A stretch of DNA of 64,000 nt from Pedobacter jejuensis (GTDB lineage Bacteria; Bacteroidota; Bacteroidia; Sphingobacteriales; Sphingobacteriaceae). The translations under genes were made by a program, and so were the position numbers. Positions 7,266-16,492 of the stretch are shown piece by piece. The DNA is taken from positions 1 to 64,000 of the forward strand of contig NZ_RBEE01000044.1 of NCBI RefSeq assembly GCF_003725795.1. The letters run 5' to 3'. How positions within the stretch are numbered: the first letter of the stretch is position 1; every line of letters begins with the position of its first letter. The notes below the pieces were generated by a model. The model searched no databases and was not told where the DNA came from. It worked only from the letters and a program-made list of their open reading frames with translations.

Positions 7266-8714
7266 CTATTTCCAACGCCATTCTCCAGCAATCGTCAATG
7301 GTTCTTTTAAATTTTGAGCTTCTAAAAAGGTTCTTAATTCCTCCTCACCTTGTACGCCTACTGGTATTTTGGGTGTATTGGCCAATGCATAAGTTAACAT
7401 GGCACTATAACGAACAGTATTTTTTAGGCCTTGTTCATCAACAAGTTTAAAGCTGTCGCCATCTGAATGGTAAAACGGACCAGAATTGTTTGGCAATTTT
7501 CCACCTGCTCCACCACCTGTAGGTATTCCGGCTAACATAAATGGCTGGTGGTCGCTGTGCAAACCTGCACCTGCGTTAAATAAGTTTTTAAATCCGGTAT
7601 CAATTTTAACAATATCTGCGCCCCATGCCGTAAATAGCTCCTTCATCTCCGCTCTTGAGGTTGAAAATCCTTTTGGGTCGTTAGTCATATCGTAGTTTAA
7701 CATAAACTTAACCTGACTAATATTTCCGGCTTTCTTTGCCTGTTCTACATACGCTTTAGAACCTAACAAACCTTGCTCCTCACCCATAAACAAAACAAAC
7801 TCTACTGTCCGCCTGGTTTTTAAATTTAGTTTTTTAAATGTACGGGCCATATCCATAATTGCGAAAGAACCAATGCCATTGTCTATTGCGCCAGTAGCTA
7901 AATCCCAACTATCTAAATGTCCGCCAACAACAATTCTATCGTTTGGTGATTCTGCCCCTTTAAAAGTTGCAACTACGTTTCTGGCTTTAATTAAACCCGA
8001 AAAATTAGTCATGCTGATATGCGCAACCCGAGCTTGTGTTTTCAGCCTTTCTTTTAAAGCCATCCCATCTTCTAAGCCAATGCAAACTGCAGGAATTGGT
8101 ATGAGCTTACCAGTAACCGAAGCCGTACCAGTTAACAAAACACCATCTTTTACTGTATTGATTATAATTACACCAGTAGCCCCATATTTTGTTGCAATGG
8201 CTGTTTTCTCTGAGCGATGCAGCGATTTTGTGCCCGCAGCCGAGCCAGGTAAAACACCTAAATAAATCAATGCAATTTTTCCCTTAAACTTATCAGGATT
8301 TGATTGGTAATCTGCTTCTAAACCATTGCCAGCATCCACAATACTACCAGTTATATCTGCCTTTACAGGTGAATGCGCTAAAGTAACCGCCTTCATTTTA
8401 TTAAGTGTGTTTTTATCGGCACCGATTTCTACATTAATGGTTTTCCTTGCCCAACTTTCAACTTCAAAAGGTTGGAATTTAACATCGCAACCATACGATT
8501 TTAACAAATCAAAAGCATACTGTTCTGCCTTTGCGCCATTTGCCGAACCCGTTAAACGGTGGCCAATGTTTTCAGTTTCATATTTTAGTGTTTCATAAGC
8601 TTTAGAATTTTGTTGTACATCGGTATTTATTTTATTGAAAACATCACCGAAGTTATCTTGAGCTTGAACAAAAAAAGATGTGCAAAGTAATGCAGATGCG
8701 AAAAGGTATTTCAT
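7266..8714 (-). CDS. Secreted M28-family zinc aminopeptidase/carboxypeptidase with PA domain
   Basis: A signal peptide (residues 1-18, ending VQA) leads a 482-residue protein. A protease-associated insert lies about 110-235. The M28 metal-binding residues are visible: H266 in GGHLDSWD, D278 in AIDNGIG, E312-E313 in FMGEEQGL, a later Asp in NYDMTND, and His in YHSDGDSF. The layout is like carboxypeptidase Q. It should act in the periplasm or at the surface on short peptides. It stands alone on the minus strand, and length is normal. Confidence 0.9.
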   Translation of the reverse strand: MKYLFASALLCTSFFVQAQDNFGDVFNKINTDVQQNSKAYETLKYETENIGHRLTGSANGAKAEQYAFDLLKSYGCDVKFQPFEVESWARKTINVEIGADKNTLNKMKAVTLAHSPVKADITGSIVDAGNGLEADYQSNPDKFKGKIALIYLGVLPGSAAGTKSLHRSEKTAIATKYGATGVIIINTVKDGVLLTGTASVTGKLIPIPAVCIGLEDGMALKERLKTQARVAHISMTNFSGLIKARNVVATFKGAESPNDRIVVGGHLDSWDLATGAIDNGIGSFAIMDMARTFKKLNLKTRRTVEFVLFMGEEQGLLGSKAYVEQAKKAGNISQVKFMLNYDMTNDPKGFSTSRAEMKELFTAWGADIVKIDTGFKNLFNAGAGLHSDHQPFMLAGIPTGGGAGGKLPNNSGPFYHSDGDSFKLVDEQGLKNTVRYSAMLTYALANTPKIPVGVQGEEELRTFLEAQNLKEPLTIAGEWRWK

Positions 8715-8961
8715 GAATAGAAGTTTGGTAATTGATTTAATTGTTGAAAATACGAAATATTAAGCGAGCGCAAGTGCTGTAACGTATATTTTGCTTTGGC
8801 ATTTTGCAACCGTTAAAAAAATCGAAGGAAAAAATTGGTTTAAACCTGATTGCAGTGAACACGAAATGAAATGGAGTAAAACGGAAAGCAGGACGAGCGA
8901 TAAAATGAAACACAGGTTTTGCTTTCCAAAAAAACCTTAGAAAATCAGTCGCCTGATACAA
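8715..8961. other. Intergenic stretch, probably a dispersed repeat
   Basis: The 247 bp contain a GC-richer block (about 8840-8935) of the kind that recurs between genes in Sphingobacteriaceae, as far as I recall. A 74-codon minus-strand frame here has no recognisable protein character and I do not call it a gene. Confidence 0.3.
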
Positions 8962-10017
8962 TTATATTGCTTTATGGACTTTTTTCTTTGGAAAGATTAA
9001 TGATGCAACCACACTAATTACCAAAATGCTTAAAATAACAATTAATGAATGTTCTGTAGTAAAACCCCATTTCTCTAGGTAAACGTGGGCTAGCATTTTT
9101 ATACCGATGAAGGTTAATAGAAAAGCTAAACCAGTTTTTAGATAATGAAATTTATGAATGATGTTTACCAACAAGAAAAACATAGAACGCAAACCCATTA
9201 TGGCAAATATGTTGGAGAAAAATACAATGTATGGGTCTTTAGTTACGGCAAAAATTGCTGGTATAGAATCGACTGCAAATAACAAATCTGTAAATTCCAC
9301 AATTAGTAAAACTAGAAATAATGGCGTAACCATTCGCTTCGCATTAATTTTTACGAAAAAGTTTTTACCCTCGTATTTTGGATGGATGGCGAAAATTTTC
9401 GATGCCCACTTAACAACAGGATGGTTTTCAGGATCGATTTTTTCATCTTCATCTTTACTTAAAAACATTTTTACACCAGTAAACACAAGGAATGCACCGA
9501 ACACATACAAAATCCAGGCAAATTTGGTTATTAAGGCTGCACCAACAAATATGAAGATGAAACGCATAATAATTGCACCTAATATCCCCCAAAACAACAC
9601 TCTATGGTAATATTTCTCTTCTACCGCAAAAGCAGAAAATATCAATACTATAACAAATATATTATCAACTGATAGGGCGTATTCGATAACATAACCGGTT
9701 AAAAACTCTAACCCTAGGTTTTGCTTGTAAATGGATAAACTTTGTTCAAAGCTGCCGGGAATTAGGCTTATGTGATGCTGGTGTTTTACAACAATTTCTT
9801 TGAGGTGTGCGAAATCTTTAATACCATGCAATAAATGACCTTCGGTAATTAGAATAAAATAAAAACCTATGGCAAAGCCAACCATTATCAAGCTCATTAC
9901 ACCAGCTTGTTTCAAACTAACAACATGCTCCTTTTTACTAAAAAGACCTAAATCTAAGGCCAAAATAAGCACAATAAATAACAGAAAACCTATGCTAAAA
10001 AGTAACTCGTTGCTCAT
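8962..10017 (-). CDS. TerC/Alx-family membrane protein
   Basis: The 351-residue protein has about eight to nine hydrophobic segments and the two TerC hallmark motifs, EYALSVDNIFV (near 113-123) and EFTDLLFAVDSIPA (near 236-249). Acidic residues in the membrane are typical of the family. TerC/Alx proteins are linked to manganese export and to protection of secreted metalloenzymes. The start codon overlaps the stop of the upstream polyprenyl synthase gene by one base (TAATG), so the two are translationally coupled. Confidence 0.92.
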   Translation of the reverse strand: MSNELLFSIGFLLFIVLILALDLGLFSKKEHVVSLKQAGVMSLIMVGFAIGFYFILITEGHLLHGIKDFAHLKEIVVKHQHHISLIPGSFEQSLSIYKQNLGLEFLTGYVIEYALSVDNIFVIVLIFSAFAVEEKYYHRVLFWGILGAIIMRFIFIFVGAALITKFAWILYVFGAFLVFTGVKMFLSKDEDEKIDPENHPVVKWASKIFAIHPKYEGKNFFVKINAKRMVTPLFLVLLIVEFTDLLFAVDSIPAIFAVTKDPYIVFFSNIFAIMGLRSMFFLLVNIIHKFHYLKTGLAFLLTFIGIKMLAHVYLEKWGFTTEHSLIVILSILVISVVASLIFPKKKVHKAI

Positions 10018-11012
10018 TATTTTTTACGTTCGGTGGTATATAAAACCAGTTGTTCTAAACCGGTTCTTGCTTCACCTGCTTCAAATTGGTGTAAAATATC
10101 AAATGCTTCATTCTGGTATTCCTGCATTTTTTGATTTGCATAAAAAACACCTTCCTTTGCGTTAACAAAATCTATAATTTGCTGAATTTTAGCGGGTTCA
10201 TCCTGATGGTTTTTAACCAAATTGATAATCCTTTTTCGTTCAGATTTTTCTGCCTTATTTAGCGCATAAATTAATGGTAGCGTTACTTTCTTTTCCTTAA
10301 TATCAATACCCAATGGCTTTCCAACATCATCTGTCCCGAAATCAAAAGTATCATCCTTTATCTGGAAAGCAATACCAACTTTTTCACCAAATAAGCGCAT
10401 TTTTTCAATTGTCGCATCATCAGCACCTGCCGATGCAGCACCCGCTGCACAACAAGAGGCGATTAAGGAAGCTGTTTTCTGACGGATAACATCGAAGTAT
10501 AGATCTTCAGAAATATCCATTTTTCTAACCTTTTCTATTTGCAACAGCTCGCCTTCGCTCATTTGCTTTACTGCTTCAGACACAATTTGTAACAAACGAT
10601 GTTCATTATTGTTTACCGATAATAATAAACCTTTTGCGAGCAGATAATCGCCAACCAAAACGGCTATTTTATTTTTCCATAAAGCATTGATAGAAAAAAA
10701 GCCTCGACGTTCGTAAGCATTATCCACAACATCATCATGCACCAAAGTAGCCGTATGCAGAAGTTCAACCAAAGCTGCACCACGATGTGTTGATTCCGTG
10801 ATTCCGCCGCAAAGTTTGGCAGCAAAAAACACGAACATAGGCCGCATTTGCTTTCCTTTTTGCTTTACAATATAATGGGTAATCCTATCTAGCAGCGGAG
10901 CATCACTGTGCATAGAATCTTTAAAGGTTTTTTCAAACGCTTTAATGTCTGCTGCTATAGGTTTTTTTATCTGTTCGATTCCCGGCATTAAGTCGAAAAA
11001 TTTTGATTGCAA
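10017..11012 (-). CDS. Polyprenyl diphosphate synthase
   Basis: The protein (331 aa) carries both aspartate-rich motifs of trans-prenyltransferases: DDVVD at 93-97 with a downstream ERRG, and DDTFD at 220-224. It also has the KQMRP substrate motif at 54-58. It adds isopentenyl diphosphate units to make the side chain of menaquinone in the cytoplasm. The first motif lacks the extra residues of short-chain enzymes, so a long-chain (octaprenyl/heptaprenyl-like) product is likely. It is upstream of and coupled to the TerC gene. Confidence 0.92.
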   Translation of the reverse strand: MQSKFFDLMPGIEQIKKPIAADIKAFEKTFKDSMHSDAPLLDRITHYIVKQKGKQMRPMFVFFAAKLCGGITESTHRGAALVELLHTATLVHDDVVDNAYERRGFFSINALWKNKIAVLVGDYLLAKGLLLSVNNNEHRLLQIVSEAVKQMSEGELLQIEKVRKMDISEDLYFDVIRQKTASLIASCCAAGAASAGADDATIEKMRLFGEKVGIAFQIKDDTFDFGTDDVGKPLGIDIKEKKVTLPLIYALNKAEKSERKRIINLVKNHQDEPAKIQQIIDFVNAKEGVFYANQKMQEYQNEAFDILHQFEAGEARTGLEQLVLYTTERKK

Positions 11013-11060
11013 ACTTAGGTTAATTTCCTATAAAAGTTTACATTTAATAAAAACATTGCA

Positions 11061-12056
11061 TTGAAAAAACGGTATAAAATTCTGCTCGGCTTGTCAGTTA
11101 TAATAATTGGAACATATTTGGCTGGTCCGAAGCCTAAAAAGCCTGTTTATAATGAAGAGCCAATCAAAGTACCGGATATTAAAGAGTTAGATGGTTATGT
11201 TAAAACCATAGAAAGCAAATTTAATATAAAACCAGGTAATCAATCGGAAATAGTATGGGCAGATTCAGCTCATAACCAAACAGAATATGCGGTGGTTTAT
11301 TTGCATGGTTTTCCTGCTTCAAGAATGGAAGGAAACCCCGTTCATATTAATTTAGCTAGAAAGTTGAAGGCAAATTTATACCTGCCACGGCTTGCCGACC
11401 ATGGTATTGACACCATTGCGCCAATGCAGTATTTTACAGCTGAGCGGCTATGGGAAACCAGTAAGGAAGCACTTGCTATTGGAAAAAAACTAGGTAGAAA
11501 AGTGATATTAGTTGGCACATCTACAGGTGGAACGGTTGCCTTAAAACTTGCTTCGGTTTATCCTGAGATTAATGGTTTGATTTTGTTATCGCCAAATGTT
11601 GCCATAAATGATAAAAATGCTTGGTTATTAAATGACCCATGGGGATTGCAAATTGCCAGAAGAGTAGTTGGTGGCGACGAACGAAGGGTTTTGGATGCCA
11701 GAAGCGACGAATACAAGAAATATTGGTACACCAATTACCGGTTAGAATCTTTAGTACAATTACAAGAATTTATTGAAAGCACCATGTTTAAAACCGTGTT
11801 TGAGAAAGTTAAGCAACCCGTTTTAATGCTATACTTTTATAAAAATGAGTTGGAGCAAGATCCTGTGGTGCGTGTAGATGCTATGCTGAAAATGTTTAAC
11901 GAACTTGGAACCGACCCTGAATTGAAGAAAAAAATGGCCATACCAAATGCTGGGAACCATGTTTTAGGTTCGTATATTACATCTAAAGATTTACCAAGCG
12001 TAGAAAAGGCGATTGAAAGTTTTGTTGGAAATACACTTAAAATACCGATGGAGTAG
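11061..12056 (+). CDS. Membrane-anchored alpha/beta hydrolase
   Basis: The N-terminus has one membrane segment (about residues 5-21), so the enzyme domain is probably exported but anchored. The nucleophile elbow GTSTGG lies near 154-159, an HGFPAS oxyanion block near 89-94, and a likely catalytic His in AGNHVLGS near 298. The start is TTG at 11061; no in-frame ATG or GTG gives a better signal anchor. The substrate is unknown. It is divergent from the polyprenyl synthase, with 48 bp between the starts. Confidence 0.8.
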   Translation: MKKRYKILLGLSVIIIGTYLAGPKPKKPVYNEEPIKVPDIKELDGYVKTIESKFNIKPGNQSEIVWADSAHNQTEYAVVYLHGFPASRMEGNPVHINLARKLKANLYLPRLADHGIDTIAPMQYFTAERLWETSKEALAIGKKLGRKVILVGTSTGGTVALKLASVYPEINGLILLSPNVAINDKNAWLLNDPWGLQIARRVVGGDERRVLDARSDEYKKYWYTNYRLESLVQLQEFIESTMFKTVFEKVKQPVLMLYFYKNELEQDPVVRVDAMLKMFNELGTDPELKKKMAIPNAGNHVLGSYITSKDLPSVEKAIESFVGNTLKIPME

Positions 12057-12099
12057 TTAATATTGCATCCATAATTGCATTTTAAATTCCCTATCAATA

Positions 12100-12924
12100 A
12101 TGAAATTTTATTTTAAACTCTTTTGCCTTTTATCTTTTATACATCTTAATTCTTCTGCTCAAAAGAAACAAATACCACAACCTTTTAAATTTGCTGAAGT
12201 TCAAACCATTAAATCATCAATTCTAAAAGAAAACAGAATACTTAACGTTTACCTGCCAGATGGTTATTCTTCAGATTCATCCAAAACGTATCCCGTTATT
12301 TATCTGTTAGATGGTTCTGCGAATGAAGATTTTATTCATGTGGCAGGTTTAGTGCAATTCCTCACCATGATTGATGCCATGCCAAAGTCTATCGTAATAG
12401 GCATTGCAAATGTTGATAGAAAAAGAGATTTTACTTTTCCAACAACTGTTGAAGCTGATTTAAAAGACTTCCCGACAACAGGAAAGTCAGCGCAATTTAT
12501 TTCATTCATTGAGGAAGAGTTACAGCCTTTTATACAGCGTAAATATAAAACCAACTCATCAAAAACAATTATAGGACAATCGTTAGGTGGGTTGCTGGCG
12601 ACCGAAATATTGCTTAAAAAACCTCAGCTATTTACTAACTATATGATTGTTAGTCCGAGTTTATGGTGGAATAATGAATCGCTTTTAAATGATGCACCTA
12701 AGTATTTGGAGAATATTTTAGCAAAAGAGACGAAAGTTTATATAACTGTTGGTACAGAGGGAAAGCGAATGGAAGACGATGCTAAAAAGCTTGCTGAAAT
12801 TCTATACAATAACCAAAACCTTAACATTAATTTCAACCCAATGCCCGATGAAAATCATTTAACAATTTTACATAATGGCTTGTATAAAGGATTTGGGGTT
12901 TTATATCCTAAGAAGACTAAATAA
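12100..12924 (+). CDS. Secreted esterase-D-like alpha/beta hydrolase
   Basis: A signal peptide (residues 1-20) leads a 274-residue enzyme of the putative esterase family (esterase D / IroE-like). Visible features are NVYLPDGY (near 49), VIYLLDGS (near 66), nucleophile elbow GQSLGG (near 162-167) and a C-terminal DENHLTI His. Relatives hydrolyse siderophores or small esters. It lies 43 bp downstream of the previous hydrolase on the same strand and is probably co-transcribed. Confidence 0.85.
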   Translation: MKFYFKLFCLLSFIHLNSSAQKKQIPQPFKFAEVQTIKSSILKENRILNVYLPDGYSSDSSKTYPVIYLLDGSANEDFIHVAGLVQFLTMIDAMPKSIVIGIANVDRKRDFTFPTTVEADLKDFPTTGKSAQFISFIEEELQPFIQRKYKTNSSKTIIGQSLGGLLATEILLKKPQLFTNYMIVSPSLWWNNESLLNDAPKYLENILAKETKVYITVGTEGKRMEDDAKKLAEILYNNQNLNINFNPMPDENHLTILHNGLYKGFGVLYPKKTK

Positions 12925-12990
12925 AGCTTATCGTTATTTCTAGGGAAATGGAGAAATTTAATTAGTAAACAATTCTAATCTATTTTTAAA

Positions 12991-13177
12991 GATCTCTCCA
13001 TTTCGCTGCGCTTCAGTCGAGATGACGGCGAGTATAGTCATTGCGTCATTTCGAGCGAAGCTGAGAAATTTAAGCAGTAATTAATTCTAATCCATTTCGA
13101 AGATCTCTCCATTTCGCTGCGCTTCAGTCGAGATAACGACAAGTATAGCCACCGCGTCATTTCGAGCGAAGCTGAGA
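12991..13177. repeat. Two tandem 111-bp repeats (unit A)
   Basis: The segment starting GATCTCTCCATTTCGCTGCG at 12991 recurs at 13102 with few changes. Each copy contains a CTTCAGTCGAGAT arm and a nearly inverted TCATTTCGAGCGAAGCTGAG arm. This is the type of dispersed palindromic repeat common between bacterial genes. Confidence 0.9.
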
Positions 13178-13280
13178 CATCCTTTAACCTAGAAATATCA
13201 AAAATTATTTCAGTTCGCTTGAGTGGAATTGATTGATTTCTAATAACCTAAGTTCGATTATTAATTTTCCTTCACATTAT

Positions 13281-13690
13281 TAATAAGCTGCTTTTTCTAG
13301 TTTACGTCACCCTGAATTTATTTCAGGGTCTTATTTGCAGGAAAGATGCTGAAATAAATTCAGCAAGACGTGTCGTATAAGCAATATGGCGATAAAACAA
13401 CAAAACATTAAGTTTAACAATCGAATTCAAGTTTATAAGTTGCTTTTTCTAGTTTACGTCACCCTGAATTTATTTCAGGGTCTTATTTGCAGGAAAGACG
13501 CTGAGATAAATTCAGAAAGACGTGTGGTGTAAGCAATACGGCGATAAAAGAGCAAAATGTTAAGTTTAACAATCGACTTCAGGTTTATAAGCTGCTTTTT
13601 TTAGTTTACATCACCCTGAATTTATTTCAGGGTCTTATATGCAAAAAAGATGCTGAATAGATTCAGCAAGACGTGTCGTCCAACTCAGGT
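13281..13690. repeat. Three tandem 152-bp repeats (unit B)
   Basis: Equivalent bases lie at 13289, 13441 and 13593, exactly 152 bp apart twice; the third copy is cut short. Each unit has two hairpins, ACCCTGAA/TTCAGGGT and TGCTGAA/TTCAGCA. Their cores, CTGAATTTATTTCAG and CTGAAATAAATTCAG in copy 1, are exact reverse complements. Copies 2 and 3 have decayed second hairpins. No gene was found in the 850-bp gap 12925-13776. Confidence 0.92.
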
Positions 13691-13776
13691 TAATAAACGC
13701 TAAAAAAAATTTAAAGAATCCTTTGAAAGAAAGAGCATCAAATAAGCTTGATACAACATCCTAAAAATCAAAAATC

Positions 13777-14748
13777 CTAGCCGACTATATTCTTCACAAT
13801 TATTTCTGCATGAACACGTGAATTTTCGATGAAAAGTTTGTGTGTATCTAAGCCGCCACAAACAACACCAGCTAAATACAAACCTTTAACATTGGTTTCC
13901 ATGGTTTCTTCGTTGTAAACCGGGCACAAACTTTCAGGCAGTTCAATACCAAATTTTCGTAGCATAGCAAAATCAGGCTGATAACCAGTCATTGCAATTA
14001 CAAAATCATTTGGAATTGTAATCAAACCTTCTGGCGTTTTCACATCAACTTCACCTTCTCGGATGGCTACCAATTCAGATTCGAACAATGCTTTAACATC
14101 TCTTTCTTTGATTCGATTCTGGATGTCAGGACGAACCCAATATTTAACATGTGGACCAAGTTCTCTACTTCTAATAATCATGGTAACATTTGCACCTTTT
14201 CGGTAAGTTTCTAATGCAGCATCAACTCCAGAATTGTTTGCTCCAACCACCACAACATTTTGAAACGCATACAAATGAGGATCCTTGTAGTAATGTGTAA
14301 CTTTTGGCAAATCTTCACCAGGTACATTCATCAATAAAGGCACATCATAAAACCCGGTTGCTACAATTACACTGTATGCCGTATAATTTGTTTTGGATGT
14401 AGTGATTTCGAAAACTTCCTGCTCATTTTTTACTACTTGCTTTACACTTTCAAAAAGATGTATGTTTAAAGCAAATGTCTCTGCAACACGGCGATAATAT
14501 TCCACCGCTTCATTTCTGTTAGGCTTAGGATTAATAGTTACGAAAGGCAGTCCACCAATTTCTAACTTTTGCGAAGTGGAAAAGAATGTCATAAACACCG
14601 GGTAATTAAAAAGGCTGTTTACCAAAGCACCTTTCTCTACGATTACATAGCTTAGGTTAGCCTTTTTGGCTTCGATGGCGCAAGCCATACCTATCGGACC
14701 AGCACCAATTATTAATACATCGTAATGATTTTGATTTTCTGACATCAT
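13777..14748 (-). CDS. ypdA: YpdA-family putative bacillithiol disulfide reductase
   Basis: The 323-residue flavoprotein has an FAD-binding GAGPIG at 15-20 and a second nucleotide-binding VVGANNSGVDAAL near 168-180. The FNYPVFMTFFSTSQKLEIGG segment near 47-66 is typical of YpdA. There is no CxxC redox pair, as expected for YpdA rather than thioredoxin reductase. The family reduces oxidised bacillithiol with NADPH in the cytoplasm. It lies 162 bp downstream of the persulfide dioxygenase/rhodanese gene on the same strand, which fits low-molecular-weight thiol chemistry. Confidence 0.88.
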   Translation of the reverse strand: MMSENQNHYDVLIIGAGPIGMACAIEAKKANLSYVIVEKGALVNSLFNYPVFMTFFSTSQKLEIGGLPFVTINPKPNRNEAVEYYRRVAETFALNIHLFESVKQVVKNEQEVFEITTSKTNYTAYSVIVATGFYDVPLLMNVPGEDLPKVTHYYKDPHLYAFQNVVVVGANNSGVDAALETYRKGANVTMIIRSRELGPHVKYWVRPDIQNRIKERDVKALFESELVAIREGEVDVKTPEGLITIPNDFVIAMTGYQPDFAMLRKFGIELPESLCPVYNEETMETNVKGLYLAGVVCGGLDTHKLFIENSRVHAEIIVKNIVG

Positions 14749-14910
14749 AAATATTTACCACTTTAGCGATCTAAGATCATCTAAGTTTGTTGTATAAAAA
14801 TCTTTATTCTAATTATAAGTAACAGCCTCTTTATTGAGTGGCAAGAGCAATTTTTCTAATATTAGTTTGCAACCGCCTTAAGATTGCATCGCACCTAGAA
14901 ATGACGAGAA

Positions 14911-16323
14911 CTAAACCTTCATTGCTTTACTTGGGCAAGCAAAATCGGTGGTTTTTAAACTGGTATTTTTAATTGCAGCGTAACCACCCGCAACGTCGAT
15001 TACATGCTCTGCACCTCTCGATTTTAAAATTGAAGCGGCAATCATCGAACGATAACCACCTGCACAATGAATGTAATAAGTTTTTTCGGGATCAATTTCA
15101 CTCGTCCAGTCATTAATAAAATCCAATGGGCGGCTTAATGTAAAATCCAAATGTTCAGATTCATACTCTCCAGGTTTGCGAACATCTAAGGCAATAATAT
15201 CATTTTCGTTAGCAGCTTTCTCAAAAGCATCTGCAGAAGCAGATTCAATGCTATCTATTTCCTTATCAGCATTAACCCATTTTTCAAAACCACCCTTTAG
15301 ATAACCAATCGTACTATCATAGCCAACACGGGTTAATCTGGTTATAGTTTCCTGTTCTTTACCTTCGTCGGTTATTAACAGAATTGGTTGTTTTAAATCA
15401 GTGATTAAAGCACCAACCCAAGGTGCAAATTGTCCGTTTAAACCTATGTTAATAGCGTTTGGGATAAAGCCTTTCGCAAAAAGCTGAGGATCTCTTGTAT
15501 CAAGCATAATTGCACCGGTTTGGTTTGCCATATCTTCAAATTCTTGAGCAGATAAAGCAATCATACCCTTTTCAAAAACATCATCAATACTTTCTACACC
15601 ACCTTTATTTATGGCTGCATTTTTAGCGAAATATTGTGGTGGAGGCAAAATCCCATCTGTAACTTCAGCTATAAACCGTTCTTTAGTTTGCGCTTTTAAA
15701 GCATAATTCACTTCCTTCTGATGCCCTAAAGTATCAAAAGTTTCTTTGCTCATACTTTTTCCACAGGCAGAACCCGCACCATGAGCAGGATAAACAATAA
15801 CGTCATCAGCCAAAGGCTTAATCTTTTCGTTTAAAGAATCGTAAAGCATTCCTGCTAAATCCTCCATAGTAAGTTGCCCTTTTTGTGCTAAATCCGGGCG
15901 ACCAACATCGCCTATAAAAAGTGTGTCGCCGCTAAAAATACAGTAATCTTTACCTTGTTCGTCAGTTAACAAATAGGTTGTAGATTCTAATGTATGCCCT
16001 GGAGTATGTAATGCAGTTATGGTTAATGCACCAATTTTAAATTGTTCACCATCTCTGGCAATGTGCGATTTGAATTCTGTTTTGGCTGTAGGACCATAAA
16101 TGATTTCAGCACCAGATTTTTCAGCCAAATCAACATGACCTGATACAAAATCTGCATGAAAATGCGTTTCGAAAATATACTTAATTGTGGCACCCGATTT
16201 TTCTGCTTTTTTTAAATACGTAGAGACCTCTCTAAGCGGATCTATAATTGCAGCTTCGCCATTACTTTCGATGTAATATGCAGCTTCAGCTAAACAACCT
16301 GTATATATCTGTTCTATTTTCAT
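14911..16323 (-). CDS. Persulfide dioxygenase-like MBL protein with two rhodanese domains
   Basis: The N-terminal metallo-beta-lactamase domain has THFHAD (H54, H56, D58), SGDTLFIGDVGRPDL and YPAHGAGSACG. Phe at 59 replaces the usual second-site His, consistent with a single-iron persulfide dioxygenase (ETHE1/CstB-like). Two rhodanese domains follow. The first (about 260-350) lacks a catalytic Cys; the second has an active CAGGYRS loop near 423. The enzyme would oxidise low-molecular-weight persulfides and move sulfane sulfur. The 470-residue length fits this three-domain family. It is upstream of ypdA on the same strand. Confidence 0.88.
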   Translation of the reverse strand: MKIEQIYTGCLAEAAYYIESNGEAAIIDPLREVSTYLKKAEKSGATIKYIFETHFHADFVSGHVDLAEKSGAEIIYGPTAKTEFKSHIARDGEQFKIGALTITALHTPGHTLESTTYLLTDEQGKDYCIFSGDTLFIGDVGRPDLAQKGQLTMEDLAGMLYDSLNEKIKPLADDVIVYPAHGAGSACGKSMSKETFDTLGHQKEVNYALKAQTKERFIAEVTDGILPPPQYFAKNAAINKGGVESIDDVFEKGMIALSAQEFEDMANQTGAIMLDTRDPQLFAKGFIPNAINIGLNGQFAPWVGALITDLKQPILLITDEGKEQETITRLTRVGYDSTIGYLKGGFEKWVNADKEIDSIESASADAFEKAANENDIIALDVRKPGEYESEHLDFTLSRPLDFINDWTSEIDPEKTYYIHCAGGYRSMIAASILKSRGAEHVIDVAGGYAAIKNTSLKTTDFACPSKAMKV

Positions 16324-16492
16324 GCTATGAATTTGAGTATTGGGATATAAGATTAGAGATTAAAACCTTTCGTACTAAACCATTTATCCCTAACCTTTAC
16401 TAGCAAAAATAAGGCTAATTACTCAGAACAAGAATCGCTTATATCATAATTGCAGAAGTTTTACTTTTATCGATATGGGTAATAATGCTAAA

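Noticed and set aside
8737-8961. Minus-strand frame of 74 codons before the TerC stop side
   Set aside because: Low-complexity Phe/Arg/Lys pattern in repeat-like intergenic DNA, with no family resemblance.
13281-13690. CRISPR array
   Set aside because: The repeat unit is 152 bp with no variable spacers; it is a tandem palindromic repeat.
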